A DNA stretch of 64,000 nucleotides from Cladorhizidae sp. MBARI D1340-BT2 (GCA_028752905.1 JAQNBH010000012.1:23452816-23516815), one strand, 5' to 3'. Shown: positions 8,260 through 19,662, counted from the first letter of the stretch. The notes: generated from the sequence alone by a model not told the origin. A program made the numbers and translations.

Positions 8260-9249
8260 ACAACCATCTAGACGAACCTTTGCTGCTTAAGATGGAAATA
8301 ATGTCTTCAGCAGATTCCTCCAAATCTTTCTCCACACATACTCGAAGAAGATTCCCGTAAGTCTTTGGATAACCAGCTTTAGATCTCCAATGTTCCAGAA
8401 CAGCCCACCTTGTAAATACATGTAGTGTGCATTATAAAACCACATCCACAATTCACGCATTTAGCATTGTAGGTGTACCTATGTAGATAACTTCCCCTGT
8501 ATGTGGTCATTATGTGCTGCACGTCAGACCAGTTCAGTCCTAGCAGATATGCCTTATGTACATACAGTCTTGCAGAAATTCGACCTAGGTCCACATCTGA
8601 CATTATCACATCATCTACGTAAGCACGGTTGCACTCTGGAACTTTGGCCAGCAGTTCGTCATATTTCTACAATAATAACTAAAATAACAACAGAAACAAC
8701 TAATATAGCATGAAGATCATGGCTTCATAGAGACATTTTAGTTGCTGGGAAGAGTGGGGATGAGTGTCCAGCCTGGCATTTTTCATAGCTATCCTTACTA
8801 CATGGACCCATTAGCCTGATTTTTAGTTAGATGAAGTTTATTAAGTTAAGTCTTGGAAATAGATAAGTAACACTAACCTGGCTAGGCTCAGGTGAATCAC
8901 AATTGAAGGACTTGAACTGACTTTAGAAGGTTTTAGTGCAACTTTGACATATTCAAAGAGTAAAATCTTAGGAATGTATTATACATGTTGTCTACTTAAT
9001 TGCCAAGTTCATTAACTGAAATTGTTATTTAACTAACATTAGCTGCAAAACAAATAGTGAATGCATACAATATACTTATTATGACACCACAATTTTTTTA
9101 ATCCTTGTGGTGTAGTTGGGAGGTGGGGTAATCCCTGATCCCCTGACTCCCTGACAAACCCTGATAGATGGTTTTGCTAACCTGTGCCTTGATGCTGCTT
9201 GAGAATGTAGTGATGGCAGCTGCTTCTTCATTAGTTCTTCCAGTAACAT
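8260..9249 (-). CDS. Death-domain gene, three exons (copy 1)
   Basis: Minus-strand exons at 9249-9182 (68 nt), 8666-8479 (188 nt) and 8408 to about 8270 are bounded by AG/GT sites and join in one open frame. Exon 1 ends with FSSSIKAQ in phase 0. Exon 2 runs KYDELLAKVPECN... to LGRISARLY and AYLLGLNWSDV. Exon 3 runs WAVLEHWRSKAGYPKTYGNL to AEDIISILSSKG. The last two exons form a death-fold domain: the LG(I/R)...YLLGL...V...I core, then the LL-HW..K.G..KTY.NLL helix pair typical of death domains. Such domains mediate protein-protein contacts in apoptotic and innate immune signalling. Exons further upstream were not identified. Relative to copy 2 at 26358 exon 2 is 9 nt shorter, in frame, so both copies may be functional. 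Confidence 0.68.
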
Positions 9250-10324
9250 CTGCAGCAACAACAACAGCTAGTCAATGAGTGGATTATTTGTGTGAGTACA
9301 TCAATGGAAGGTTTTATTTATACTACTACTAAACATACCAAGCATGTGTATGTCCACAAGTGAACCATAAACTCTGGTTGTCTATCACCACTTCTAACCA
9401 AACCAGCAAGAAAACCAGAGCTTAGCAACAACTAAGCTCTTACTAAACAAATATAGCACACCAATTGAATCTTCTACCGTGTAAATGAATGCTTTGCATT
9501 ATTTATTAGACAGGAGCAGAAAGCTATACTTCTGTTACATTAGCCACATGAAGATGGAGTAACTCTCACAAGCCAGACAAAGAAGGAGCTACTCTCATGA
9601 GTCACACAAAGAAAGAACAGGATTCCTGAGCCACACCAAGTAAGAAGAGCAGGTAGTATTTGCTGGAAGGTATAGGTGCCCGTGCAGCTTTCTTCAAAAT
9701 AAGAGCTTCCAAAAATGGTAGGCTCAGCAAGAAAGCGAATGTTCAAGTTGGCAGTTGCGATTTTCAGCATTTGTTTTGAAGTGGAAGTTGCTACAAGCAA
9801 AACTTATGTGTAGTCCTAGCCCTGGCATTACACTCACACAGCCTCATTCCCATCACACATGCACACATCCATAATCAAAATACCAAACAACTCACACCCA
9901 GCTAGCCCAACCCCCAGATCCAGCCCTAGATAACTAGACACACAAACATGCCTACACTGGACATCCCCATACTCCTAGGCTGACACTATAATGCCACACA
10001 TGTCCTTCACTCTCCACAATAGACAGACCCAAACAAGAACAGCAGCACAGAAAACAATAACAAAATGTCAGACCAATCAACACCAGTCAACACATAGCAA
10101 CATAACATTCTAGACTAAGAGGCATGACTAATTAACTCTTCCTGTAGCTAAGTTTTAATTAATAAAAAAGTAGATCATTTCCTCAGCTTATCTAGTTTTT
10201 TAAATCTTTTCTGCTAGTCGTAATACACCCCTGGTCATCCACATCACCACATTATATCTCTGTCAATCACACCATTTACCATTACACATGGACCAATCGC
10301 AGAAGTGCATGACATGCTTAACCT

Positions 10325-10344
10325 TATATATATATATATATATA
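10325..10344. repeat. (TA)n microsatellite
   Basis: Ten TA dinucleotides. The same site in the duplicated block (28507-28527) is slightly longer. Confidence 0.9.
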
Positions 10345-10364
10345 CACCATCAGGCAAGCAGCAC

Positions 10365-10413
10365 CTCATTCTTACTGATGAAGATACCTATGTGTCAAAG
10401 GCTTTGTAATGAG
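10365..10413 (+). other. Hammerhead-like fold
   Basis: CTCATT (10365-10370) can pair with AATGAG (10408-10413), enclosing CTGATGA (10375-10381), a GATAC/GTGTC helix (10383-10387 with 10392-10396), AAA, and GTA at 10406-10408. This is the layout of a type I hammerhead ribozyme, but the G before AAA is C and stem III is not convincing. Repeated at about 28560 and 45444. It is probably a decayed or chance resemblance. Confidence 0.25.
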
Positions 10414-11199
10414 ATTCCTGTATCAAGTTAGTGTCTGCTATTATTATACAGAGAGAAAGAAAAACAATAAGCTCCCTGGTATGGCCAAGAGCTACCCTCC
10501 TGCTAGAAGTAGTCTCTCCCTGAGGACCTGATGGGTACCCAGAGAGTGGGTGCTCCATACAGTGAGTGAGAAAGAGGAAGAGTTTGGTCTTGCTATCATC
10601 AATGACAAGAGTGGCTTCATCGATCTCTTAACATCTCTTACTTCTGACATGAAGGGGAAAAGCATATCTCCAACATCAGCACCAACAACACTGACTTACC
10701 ACATGCACACACTATACTAGTACCAGCACCAAGTACAACTACACATTAGATAGCATCATACTCCCACAGGAAGGATACTTCACCCCAGCTGGCCTCCACC
10801 ACTCCCACTTGTGAAGGGCTAGTTGGTGTTTTAAAGAAGGTGTCTTATAAGGTTCCTCGCTTAGGATTACCTTCTCCCTTCAGTTAATAGGTGCTGCCAC
10901 CAGAGTCTTTCTCTAAGTATCGCCTTAGTTAATACCTACCCAGAGAGATTTAGGGTGTCTAGGTATAACTTATGAACTGACGAAAACTATGGTGAAGACA
11001 AGACTAATCACAAATGGCTGACAGGACCTTTTATGCCAGACAGGATACAGGAAGTACCCATAATTACATGCACAGAGAGTCCACTTGACATTACATCACT
11101 ACACTCACAACCACATTCACAATTAACACTTTAAGTAATGCATGCACTCAAATGACTGTTAGGTTCATCATCATTGATGGCCATGTCCAGCAGCCCTCG

Positions 11200-11840
11200 A
11201 CACAACTCATAGACACACCACCCCACCACCCCAACTCATACACACTCCACCATAACCAAACTCACACACACACCACCCAACCAATACCCCCTCTACCCAC
11301 AAACTCAATCATACGCACACTAACCACACCACATCAGCACATTCACACACTACACACATTAGTTCAACATTCTCTCCCCATCACACATTCTTGTACAATT
11401 AGTCCATCCCATACCCCTCACCCATCGTAAGTCAACCAAAATATAGACCACATGCACAACCCAACCCAACCCAAACTCATACACGATCCTAAACCAGCAA
11501 CTCATATACACACACCTCACCATACCAATCATACCCACACCACTCCCACCACCCCAACTCAAACATACATCACTTCACCACCCTATCCCATAAACACACC
11601 ACCCCCACCATCCCAACCAAATGACACTCACACCACCTCAACCCACACAAACACACCACTACCCCACTTCACTTATCCCACAACCCCAACCCATACACAC
11701 CAAGCCCACAAACACCACCTCATACACACACACCATGCCCACAATACCACCTCTTGCACGCACCTCTCCCACTACCAAACTCATACACACACCACACAAC
11801 TCACACACCCTCTACCCACCAACTAAATCAACTATTTCAG
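11200..11840 (+). repeat. C/A-rich blocks 2
   Basis: Two successive C/A-rich stretches, 11200-11450 and 11490-11840. The second matches the block at 2541 and the first matches 46260-46500. The junction ACTCATACAC-GATCC near 11475 is an empty site for the BEL LTR seen at 2343 and 44778. Open frames here are composition artefacts. Confidence 0.85.
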
Positions 11841-11987
11841 CATCAGCGATTAACTAGCAACCTTTCCATTCTGGCAGCTGCGATATGAAAGTTGACTCGT
11901 ACCGATGACTTATCTTTCTTAAAATAATTTGCCAATGATTTAACAGAATGCTTTAGCCTTCAGGGGCATATGAAGACATGGAGACAA

Positions 11988-12302
11988 TGCAACACATTTA
12001 TACTCGCTGGCAAAACATTTATACTCACTGGCAACACATTTATACTCACTGGCAACACATTTATACTCACTGGCAACACATTTATACTCACTGGCAACAC
12101 ATTTAACTCAATGGCAACATATTTATACTCACTGGCAACACATTTATACTCACTGGCAACACATTTATACTCACTGGCATCACATTTATACTCACTGGCA
12201 ACACATTTATACTCACTGGCAACACATTTATACTCACTGGCAACACACCTACTCACTGGCAATACATTTATGCTCACTGGCATCACGTTTATACTCACTG
12301 GC
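11988..12302 (+). repeat. 21-bp minisatellite array 2
   Basis: About 15 copies of the ACATTTATACTCACTGGC unit, some shortened (AACTCAATGGC near 12105, CCTACTCACTGGC near 12247). The same conserved 5' and 3' flanks as array 1 are present. Confidence 0.93.
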
Positions 12303-12479
12303 GACGTGTGTCACATGAAATGCACGTGATTCATGATCTGTCAGACAGTGCTGGGTGTAGTTCACATCCTGATCTTAAGAGTTGAGATTCAGCAGTCGGC
12401 GTGCATCAGTATTGCTGCGCTTATACACTTTAGCAGCATTCAATCAAGTCATGAATCACATGCATTTACCCAAGCCTAA

Positions 12480-12911
12480 AGGCTGGTTCACAATGTACTG
12501 CTAGGACTTCATATCGGATGGCGTCGCATCACTTCTAGCTGTTCACAACAACGGAGTCTACGCTCGAACAAACTTGAACTTTCACCCAACTGGAACCCTG
12601 CCCATTAATTAACCGATGCTAGCGCTCATGTCATTCGCATATCCAATATACTAGAGAAAGTTATCACTGCTTCGATAAGGTTTTATCGTCAGCTCTTACT
12701 TAAAAATCAAAATAAGGAACACCAGAATGACAAAAAACTCAAATAAACGCACACCAGAATGATACAATGATAGGTCACAACGCCACTCGAATAGAACTCA
12801 ATTCTGGCGCGACGTGGTGCGATGTGACACGATTTTGTGTTCACAATATATTTTTTAAACTACGCATTGCATCGCATGGCTTAAAGTGTTTTACATATTG
12901 TGAATCAGTCT
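12480..12911. mobile_element. PIF/Harbinger-like MITE, copy 1
   Basis: The 432-bp element begins AGGCTGGTTCACAAT and ends with ATTGTGAATCAGTCT, imperfect terminal inverted repeats. It is flanked by TAA on both sides (12477-12479 and 12912-12914). The paralogous flanks at about 4707, 21113 and 36000 read AGCCTAACAG or similar with no insert, giving the empty site. A 3-bp TWA duplication is characteristic of PIF/Harbinger elements. It has no transposase. Confidence 0.85.
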
Positions 12912-13519
12912 TAACAGGCAACACAAGCAAGCCAGCACAACCAATAATTTACACTTTCCCACATGGTAATCTGTGGGACCTCTCTCACCTCACACTTACA
13001 TGGCACTAACATGATAGGACAGTAGATACACTTGTAATCAGAGCCATTACCTTATTTGGTTATTGTACAATTACGGCTGGTGAACCTATTTTAAGGAAAC
13101 CACTAGTTTTGACATAGCGAACTATTCAACAGGATTCTGTTCTGTTGCACCTGGTCATCTTCATACTTGATTCAGTTGTAGTTTAACCTGTTTTTGCACC
13201 TTGTTTCTCTAATTAAGCTATAATCAGAGAACTCTATTCTAGATTAGTCACAACTAGCAGTTAGATGTAGACTCTGATAAAGAAAGGATTGCAAAACCCT
13301 AAGAGATGGTGAAAAGTGAACCTCGATCTTTGATTAGCCAGAGACCACATACTAGTCAAGATTAGCATATGTTTGATCCGACTAGAAGGACTGGACCTCG
13401 GCATAGGCTTGACCAGAGACCAGAGTAGGGCAGAGTTACAGACCAGACCAGCTGCACCAACTAGAAATATTGCCAGCTGTTGTTGGTATTGACTATTTGA
13501 ATTGTCGCTACAAAGATTT
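12912..13519 (+). other. LTR-like and leader region of P2
   Basis: Non-coding, repeated at 39384-40030. Opens with the CAACAC...GTGGGACCTCTCTCACCTC segment seen next to the other pol remnants and runs to the start of the protease-like region. I interpret it as 5' LTR plus leader, with ends unresolved. Confidence 0.5.
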
Positions 13520-14258
13520 ATTGTCGTTGGCTACACCAGTTATTAGGTTTGTTTGTTAGCAGCCAAGTATATTTAAAAGAAAGTATATCTTTGTCATCCC
13601 ACCTGCCATCACTCACATGACTACCTGGTACAGGGCAATCTGAATGCAAGTTAGACACCGTAGCTTCAAATTCTGTGGTTTCAAAACTGACAAGTGAAGC
13701 ATAAGATATGTTGGTACAGACCAGACAAGCTACAAAGCAAGAGCAACAACAGCTGCAGGCTGACAAGAGAGCCACAAGGTACTCAGCAGACACACTCATA
13801 CTATGGGAGGGGTTAATTGGAAATGAAGCTATTCTTTTGTTAACCTGGATCAGAAACCCAGAAAGAGCAAACGACAGAAACAACAAGATGCTAAAGACTT
13901 TGTCTCTATCCCAGCTCTCCTTCCTGACATAAACACATCTTCTAAATCAGATGAGAAGACACCCTCTCAACCAAATGAAAGCGAATACTCTCAAGCAGAT
14001 TAGACTGCACCCTCTAACGCAGATTAGACTGCACCCACTCAACTAGTTGAAAACACATCCTCTCAAACAGATGAGAACACAACCTCTAAAATTGTTGGTA
14101 AACAAGTCTGTGATGATTGAACACGATTGCACAGGCTTTAGTGCTGGGCAACGAAACAACTCTTCCTTGCACAAAGCATGTGAACAGCTGAACCAGGGAA
14201 ACTCTGATTACTTTTTTGAGATTGGATTATTATTAGAATTCGACACGACAAGTTAGAC

Positions 14259-15000
14259 ATGTACCAACTAGTGTTGCCAGATTACACACGACAGCACCCC
14301 ATCTGGTTAGCTCACACTGTCTCCATGGCCAGTCACCTCGGATACAAGAAAACCAGACACAGACTGCTGCCCCACTTTTATTGGCTAGGCCTGAGCTTGG
14401 ATATGAATCAAGCCTGTGAATCCTGCACTAAATACCAGAAGGCAGGTAGACGCCCACAGATCCTGGCTCCACTAATCTCTATGCCAATTATCACAGAACT
14501 AATGACAAGGGTAGCTTTTGATATAATTGACCCTTTGCCTCAAACTAGAGCCAGCAACAAGTATCTGTTTTTAACATCCATGGATTTTGCCAGACAGTGA
14601 TGCAACACTACTCAGCAAAGCTATTGCTGAAACTCTTTCTTCTGCTTTGATGGACATATTCTCTCCCCCAGGAATACCAGCTAAACTACTGACAGATCAG
14701 GGCAGCAATTTTGTGTTCTTCTTGTGACAACCTTATATAAGAAACTAGGTATTCACCATATCAAAGCAAGTCCACACCTCCCTCAGACGAACAGTTTAAT
14801 GCCACATTGAAACAAATGATTAAGAAGGTCAGTAATCACAAACAAGAGTGGGGCACGTTGCTTCCTGCAAATCTTGTTTGCTTAAAGGGAAGACACCAAT
14901 AAATCCACACCATTTTCTCCCTTTAAAATAGTCTTCAGTTTTCATGTCAGAAGACCTCTGCAGATTTTGAAGGAGACCTGTACTGACAGTCAGTCTAAAG
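14259..15000 (+). pseudogene. Integrase of P2
   Basis: An open frame at 14259-14600 carries the complete H2C2 domain (HTVSMASHLGYKKTRHRLL, then ACESCTKYQ, the last Cys now Tyr) and the first core segment with FDIIDPLPQTRASNKYLFLT and SMDFAR. LTDQGSN follows near 14690. The PQTN segment near 14785 has lost the bases encoding the third catalytic residue. From 14830 a degraded QEW...STGFSPFELL-type segment follows in mixed frames, a conserved integrase C-terminal part missing in P1 and P3. Confidence 0.8.
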
Positions 15001-15244
15001 ACACCACTGTTATTCAATGGTGAACAACCATGAGGGAGAACCTGGAACAGATGCAGCACATAGCTCAGCCAAACAGAACTACCAAGAACAGACAGAAAGT
15101 CATTTCAACATGACAGCTAGAAAAAGATCCTTCAAACCAGATGAGCAAGTATTGATACACACCCCAGTTGCTTCTGGCAAACTCATGGCCCAATCGCAAT
15201 GACCTTATGAAATCATCAGCAAAGTATCAACAGTTACATACAGA

Positions 15245-15780
15245 GTGCACATGCATGACAGAAAGAAAACAATTCATGTCAACATGATGAAGTCCTGGCA
15301 CAGTTCAGTGGCATCTGTATTTTGTATCATCCTAACAAATGAAAACTCTGCAGAGACGTCTCTTCCAACCCTATGGGAATCAGACTCTAAAGATATCATG
15401 GGACCAAACTTAAATGATAGACAGAATTCACAGTTCCAATGCTTGATAGATACTTCCCCAACAGTCTTCACAAATATCTCTGGGAAAACAATGGCAGTGG
15501 AACATGCCATTGAGACCAAGCAAGCCCGGCCCATCAGGATTCCATCAAGGCAAGTCCTCAAGAGTTGTGAAGATGGTATTCACAAGGAAATCCAGACATT
15601 GTTGGAACATAATATTCTAGAAGCATGTTTAAGAGCCCATGGTCATTTCCAATTCTACAGGTGAAGAAGAAAGGTGATGTGGTGAGGATGTGCATTGAAT
15701 ACAGTCAATTGAATGCATGACACAAGCCAACCAACAGCCAGACAAGACAAGTATTGTTTACAGATCAGAAGTGAAAAATT
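15245..15780 (+). pseudogene. Fused integrase tail and RT N-terminus (P2)
   Basis: One open frame (15245-15664) runs from TIHVNMMKSW through LNDRQNSQFQCLIDTSPTVF, HAIETKQARPIRIPSRQV and KEIQTLLEHNILEA. After a frameshift it continues as VKKKGDVVRMCIEYSQLNA, the KKDG..R.C.DYR.LN element of reverse transcriptase. This physically shows RT following integrase with no LTR between them. The element is cut soon after by the junction with copy B. Confidence 0.82.
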
Positions 15781-15789
15781 TCACTCCTG

Positions 15790-16555
15790 CTCCAGCCAAC
15801 TACTCCAAACTCCAGAAGAAAGAGGGGAGGGGAATGGTGTGTTGGGCCCACTCTGGGTGGGGCTTGTCTAGGTCTTGCATACCTAGAAGAGGTACTAATG
15901 GTTTGTGGTCGGTTTCAATGAGAAATTTCATTCCATGTACATAGCTCACAAACTTCTCTATGCCCAGGGTGGTAGCAAATGCGTCTTTTTCAATTTGGGC
16001 ATTCTTTGTTGAGTTTCTGTCATTGAGCTGGAGGCATATGCAACTGGTTTCCAGTTAGAGCTTGTAACAAAACTACTCCCAGTCCACATGATGAGGCATC
16101 TGCTTATATTTTTGTTGGTGCTTGTGGGTCATAGAGAGCCAGTATGGTTACCTCTTCTTTGAGGTTGGTGAAGGCCTGCTGTTGAGCATATCACCACATC
16201 CAAGTTGTCGAAGAGTTTGAGTGATGATCTCTGCTAGCTTGCTTGAAAATTTCCCCAGCTGATTTGCAATCCCAATGAGGCGTCGTAGCTCTGGAATCTT
16301 TCTGTGATGGCTTCATTTCACAAATGGCAAATGTCTTGTCTGGATCTGCCTGGATTCCATTTGTGTCGATGATGTGACCAAGCAATTTCAGTTTGGATTT
16401 CTCAAACTCGCATTTGCTCGGGTTGAGTGTAGCTCTAGTTGCTTTGATGCACTCAAGCACAGCTGTCAGGCAAACATCATGCTCTTCCTTGTCCTTTCCA
16501 AACACTAGAACATCATTCGTCCTTTCTAAACACTAGAACATCATTCATCAGGCAC
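15790..16555 (-). mobile_element. Ty3/gypsy copy B (RNase H and RT C-terminus)
   Basis: Minus-strand match to copy A: RNase H motifs near 15890-16150, then the RT thumb frame at 16505-16191 with FGKDKEEHDVCLTAVLE. Near the polymerase site a 28-bp segment (CCTTTCCAAACACTAGAACA) is tandemly duplicated at 16494-16550. The copy ends abruptly at 16555 where BEL/Pao RT sequence begins on the same strand. Confidence 0.85.
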
Positions 16556-17410
16556 TTGCACTGGCAAAGCTTCTGAAAAAGTATATTGAACCTGATGATC
16601 ACCATCACCGGAGAGAGAGATCCAAGGGTCATAGAACTTGTTGATGAGGATGACAATGTTTCTCTTCATTGGATTCATATCCAGAGCAAGTCTAGCAAGG
16701 TTAGTGACATCAAAGATGAGTTGGTCGGACTCAGGATTCCATGGTATTCCCAAGACCTTGTGTTCTTCTGTTTTTTTAACTTGAGAGACTCCAAGAGTGA
16801 TTTCAGAGTAAGTCGGATCGTGCTGCTAGGGTGGATTGTCGGCCTTTGAACTCTCTTGGAAGTCAATCTGTTCTTGTAGCCGCCTAGAGTTAGTCAGGAA
16901 CTTTCTCATTAAAACCCTCCATCACGAAAAAACTTCTTTGATTCAGTGTACAAGTTGAAAGTTTCATCTTCAGTGTGTCCACTTGTTATAATTTCGTCGA
17001 CATACGTGGAACAGAGCAGGCGACGAACAAGGCTCTCATGTGTCCCCAGGTACGTCTCCAAGTGATACAGTATGGTAGCATTAAGGAGAAATGGGCTGAA
17101 GGAAACCCCGAACACGACCCTAGTAAATTGTTAGACCTTCAGGTCAGGGGACTGCTTAGTCATATACCAAGCGCATCTTCGATGTGGACTTGTCTCGACG
17201 CACAACGGCGTGATGCGGCAAGTAGTGAGTAGTCCTCGGAAGTGCTTCATCTCCTGGGATGGCTTCAATGATTCCCTTGCTCAGCTGATCTTGGATTATG
17301 TCGTCGTACTCCTTGAGATTGATTGGATCTTGTTTGAGTCGGCGAAGCAAGCCTCGGAATCTGTTGACACTCAGCTGATAGTTGTCTGGCAATGGATCAT
17401 TGAACTTCCT
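16556..17410 (-). pseudogene. BEL/Pao reverse transcriptase fragments
   Basis: Three minus-strand pieces: the N-terminal part (17392-17156) with QLSKGIIEAIPGDEA and HHAVVRRDKSTSKMRLVYD; the palm (17115-16909) with FGVSFSPFLLNATI and TYVDEIITSGHTEDE; and the connection (16753-16541) with GIPWNPESDQLIFD and NKFYDPW. The catalytic YVDD reads YVDE and the central part between LVYD and FGVS is deleted. Confidence 0.88.
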
Positions 17411-17428
17411 CCACGGTAAAGCAACCTC

Positions 17429-18091
17429 CTACCGCCCGTCCTCAAACTTGACTACTTCTGTGAAGTCTTCATGTAGCGTCTTCTCTTCTCTCTGGATTCC
17501 CAGGGCTTCTAGCTCCAAGAATGCTCGGAGTTGGTCATCCAATGTTTGAGGCTCCTTAGAATGAGTCTCGGCATGAAGTGTATGAGTAACATTCAGATTA
17601 ACCATACATCGGCTAAGCTCATTATGGTAAGAGGGTCCCGACAACACCCATCCCAGTTTATTGTGTATGGAAGTAGGCCCATTGGCTCCCTTACAAACAC
17701 TCCCAGTTACCAACTCCCAATAGTAATCAGATCCAATCAATACCTCTATTGGCATGCTTGAGTCAGCTCTCGAGAAATCAGCTAGTTCCAATCCCTAGAG
17801 GTGGGGTTGACTCTCAACACATGCGGATACAGACTGTCCAACCAAAGGCTCGCAAATGTGGGGCATCACGTATAGAGAAATAGACATCGAGGGATAGCCC
17901 CATAGACACATGCGTGCAATTAGAATGGGACATACCCTTGTACTGCCTTTGTCGGACCCAAAGGTGGCGATGGAAAGAGACTGTTCTCCTGTAGCTTCCA
18001 AGTTGAGCAGGTCTCGGGCACGTTCGCTGATGTACGACTTTTGGCTGCCACCGTCGAGTAGGAGATGTACTTCAATCGATTTACGAGTCAT
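17429..18091 (-). pseudogene. BEL/Pao protease and linker
   Basis: The frame 18091-17795 begins HLLLDGGSQKSYISERARDL, the DUF1758-type retropepsin of BEL/Pao elements, with DGG in place of the usual DTG/DSG active site. After a stop the frame 17791-17429 has LADFSRADSS, VLIGSDYYWELVTG and KLGWVLSGP, the conserved segment between protease and RT in this superfamily. Confidence 0.88.
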
Positions 18092-19650
18092 TCGGATGGT
18101 GAATCACTGCACGTGCAGTCTGGAGGAATACGGCCTGTAGGTTGTCAGAACAAAGGGTGCTAGTCATTTGATTCGAATGGAATGGAGGTGCTACTGAGTT
18201 TAGCCCAGATTCAATAGCATGGGCCAAGCTTGGAGGATTGCTCATACTGGCATCGCATATGGACATGTGGTGTTTCTTCCTGCACTTCTGACATCTAGAG
18301 GTGGACTTGCAATCGCGGGAGAGATGATTCTTGCATACACAATTGAAACATCTGCCACCAGTCTTGAGAGCCTGCTTGCGAACTGTAACATCAGTCACAG
18401 ATATGCAGCATGTGGACGAGTGAGATTGTTGACAATAGGCACACTGAGGGTCACTCCTTGAATCTCGGGTGACAGAGAACAGAGTAGAGGTGGTGCGATG
18501 CAATCTCTCGTGACCTCGTCGGCCAGGTGCAGGTGGTGATCTCTCTTGACCTCGTCTTGAGGGTGTGGGATTGGCTCTTTCTCGGGCAGTTAATTCCTCT
18601 TCGAAGGTGACTAGTAGTGCATCCATGTCCAAGTCGGTTTTGGATACCTTCCTGCTCACGATGAGCTTCAGGTCGGGGGGAGCTTGACTAGTAGGACAGG
18701 TGCGAGAAGGGCACCGTAAGAGGCTGCTTCAATTCCAAGTGATTTCAGACTGCGCAGATGTGATTCAGTACTGTCGTAGATCCGACGCAAATCTCTGAGG
18801 TTGCGATGGGTTATGGTTTCCATATTCAGTACAGTGTCCATATGTTTTGAGATGATGACTTGTTTGTTGCCAAACCGCCTACGAAGAATCTCTACAGCTT
18901 GTTGGTAGTTGGCAGACGAGATAGTGAGTCCAGCAATAGCATCAGAGGCTGAATGGTCAAGGAGGGACCATAAATAGTTGAATTTAGCAACTTCAGAGAG
19001 GTCGGAGTTTAGATGGATGACAGACTGGTATAAGTTCCAGAAGGAGGTCCACCTAACAGGGTCCCCATTGAATCGAGGCAGGGAGATTTACGGGAGATTT
19101 AATATGGATCCCATAAGGGTGGTTCCAGGAGCGTTAAGCTCAGGTGGATCATCTGTAGGTAGGTCCAACGCAGGTGGGTCCCTGCGGACACTTCGAGTAG
19201 ATGTAGTCAGATTTGTTGTATTGTATATTCGCTCCGCAACTGCTCGGACACTTCGAGTAGATGTAGTCAGATTTGTTGTGTATTATCTAACCTTGATAAG
19301 GCATTGTATATTCGCTCGGACACTATTGGTTTCTATGCACTCTTCTGAGGTGAGTGCGAGTACCTCCTCATCCAAAATGGTCAGAGACTGTAGCTTGCCT
19401 TCGAGGCTTCGTTTCAACTGATTTATCTTGGAGACATCAAGGGGGTCACTGATAATAGAATGTAGGACTTGTCCCAAGATACGAGTAGTGGAAGCTCGAT
19501 GTCTCACACGGAGTCTCTTCTTCCTGCTTAACTCATCTGGTTCAGTCATATTGGAGTGTAGGTGTACTTTTATTGGAACACCCGCTTGTCGTCTTAAATC
19601 GTAGAATTCTTCTTCCAGCGGTTTAAAATCCGGCTCGAAGGACCATGTAA
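18081..19650 (-). pseudogene. BEL/Pao gag with zinc knuckles
   Basis: From the minus strand: an N-terminal helical part (19687-19283) with RRQAGVPIKVHL; a DUF1759-like capsid part (about 19095-18665) with LPRFNGDPVRWTSFW and GNKQVIISKHMD; then the frame 18659-18081 with a CAYCQQSH finger and CFNCVCKNHLSRDC and CQKCRKKHHMSIC knuckles. One extra C in a C-run near 18688 shifts the frame between capsid and knuckles. The family packages retroelement RNA into particles. Confidence 0.88.
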
Positions 19651-19662
19651 GATGAAGGACCA

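Larger units (their letters stand above)
7500..11150. other. Duplicated block 1 carrying a death-fold gene fragment
   Basis: Closely similar to 23990-29000 over its length, with the second copy carrying an extra insertion of about 1.5 kb. Parts recur at 36535-37050 (matching 9235-9740) and 45440-46260 (matching 10360-11150). Apart from the three exons listed separately I see only non-coding sequence and a TA microsatellite. Confidence 0.75.
9250..11199. other. Non-coding part of duplicated block 1
   Basis: Intron or intergenic sequence shared with 27362-29000. On the minus strand around 9800-9640 there is a short cysteine-containing frame (NRNCQLEHSLS) partly conserved in the second copy, but no splice-supported exon could be defined. 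A TA microsatellite and a hammerhead-like fold lie at 10325-10413. Confidence 0.5.
13520..15789 (+). mobile_element. Plus-strand PR-IN-RT element, copy P2
   Basis: Contains the glutamine-rich linker (about 13708-13930), the acidic repeat linker, integrase, the integrase C-terminal extension and the RT N-terminus. It then meets the minus-strand gypsy copy B tail to tail near 15790. Closest copy is P4 (40030). The minus-strand frame 13518-13886 is a shadow. Confidence 0.78.

Noticed and set aside
9540..9800. Possible additional exon upstream of the death-domain exons (NRNCQLEHSLS frame)
   Set aside because: Only a short frame is shared by the two copies, with a stop soon after and no consistent splice sites.
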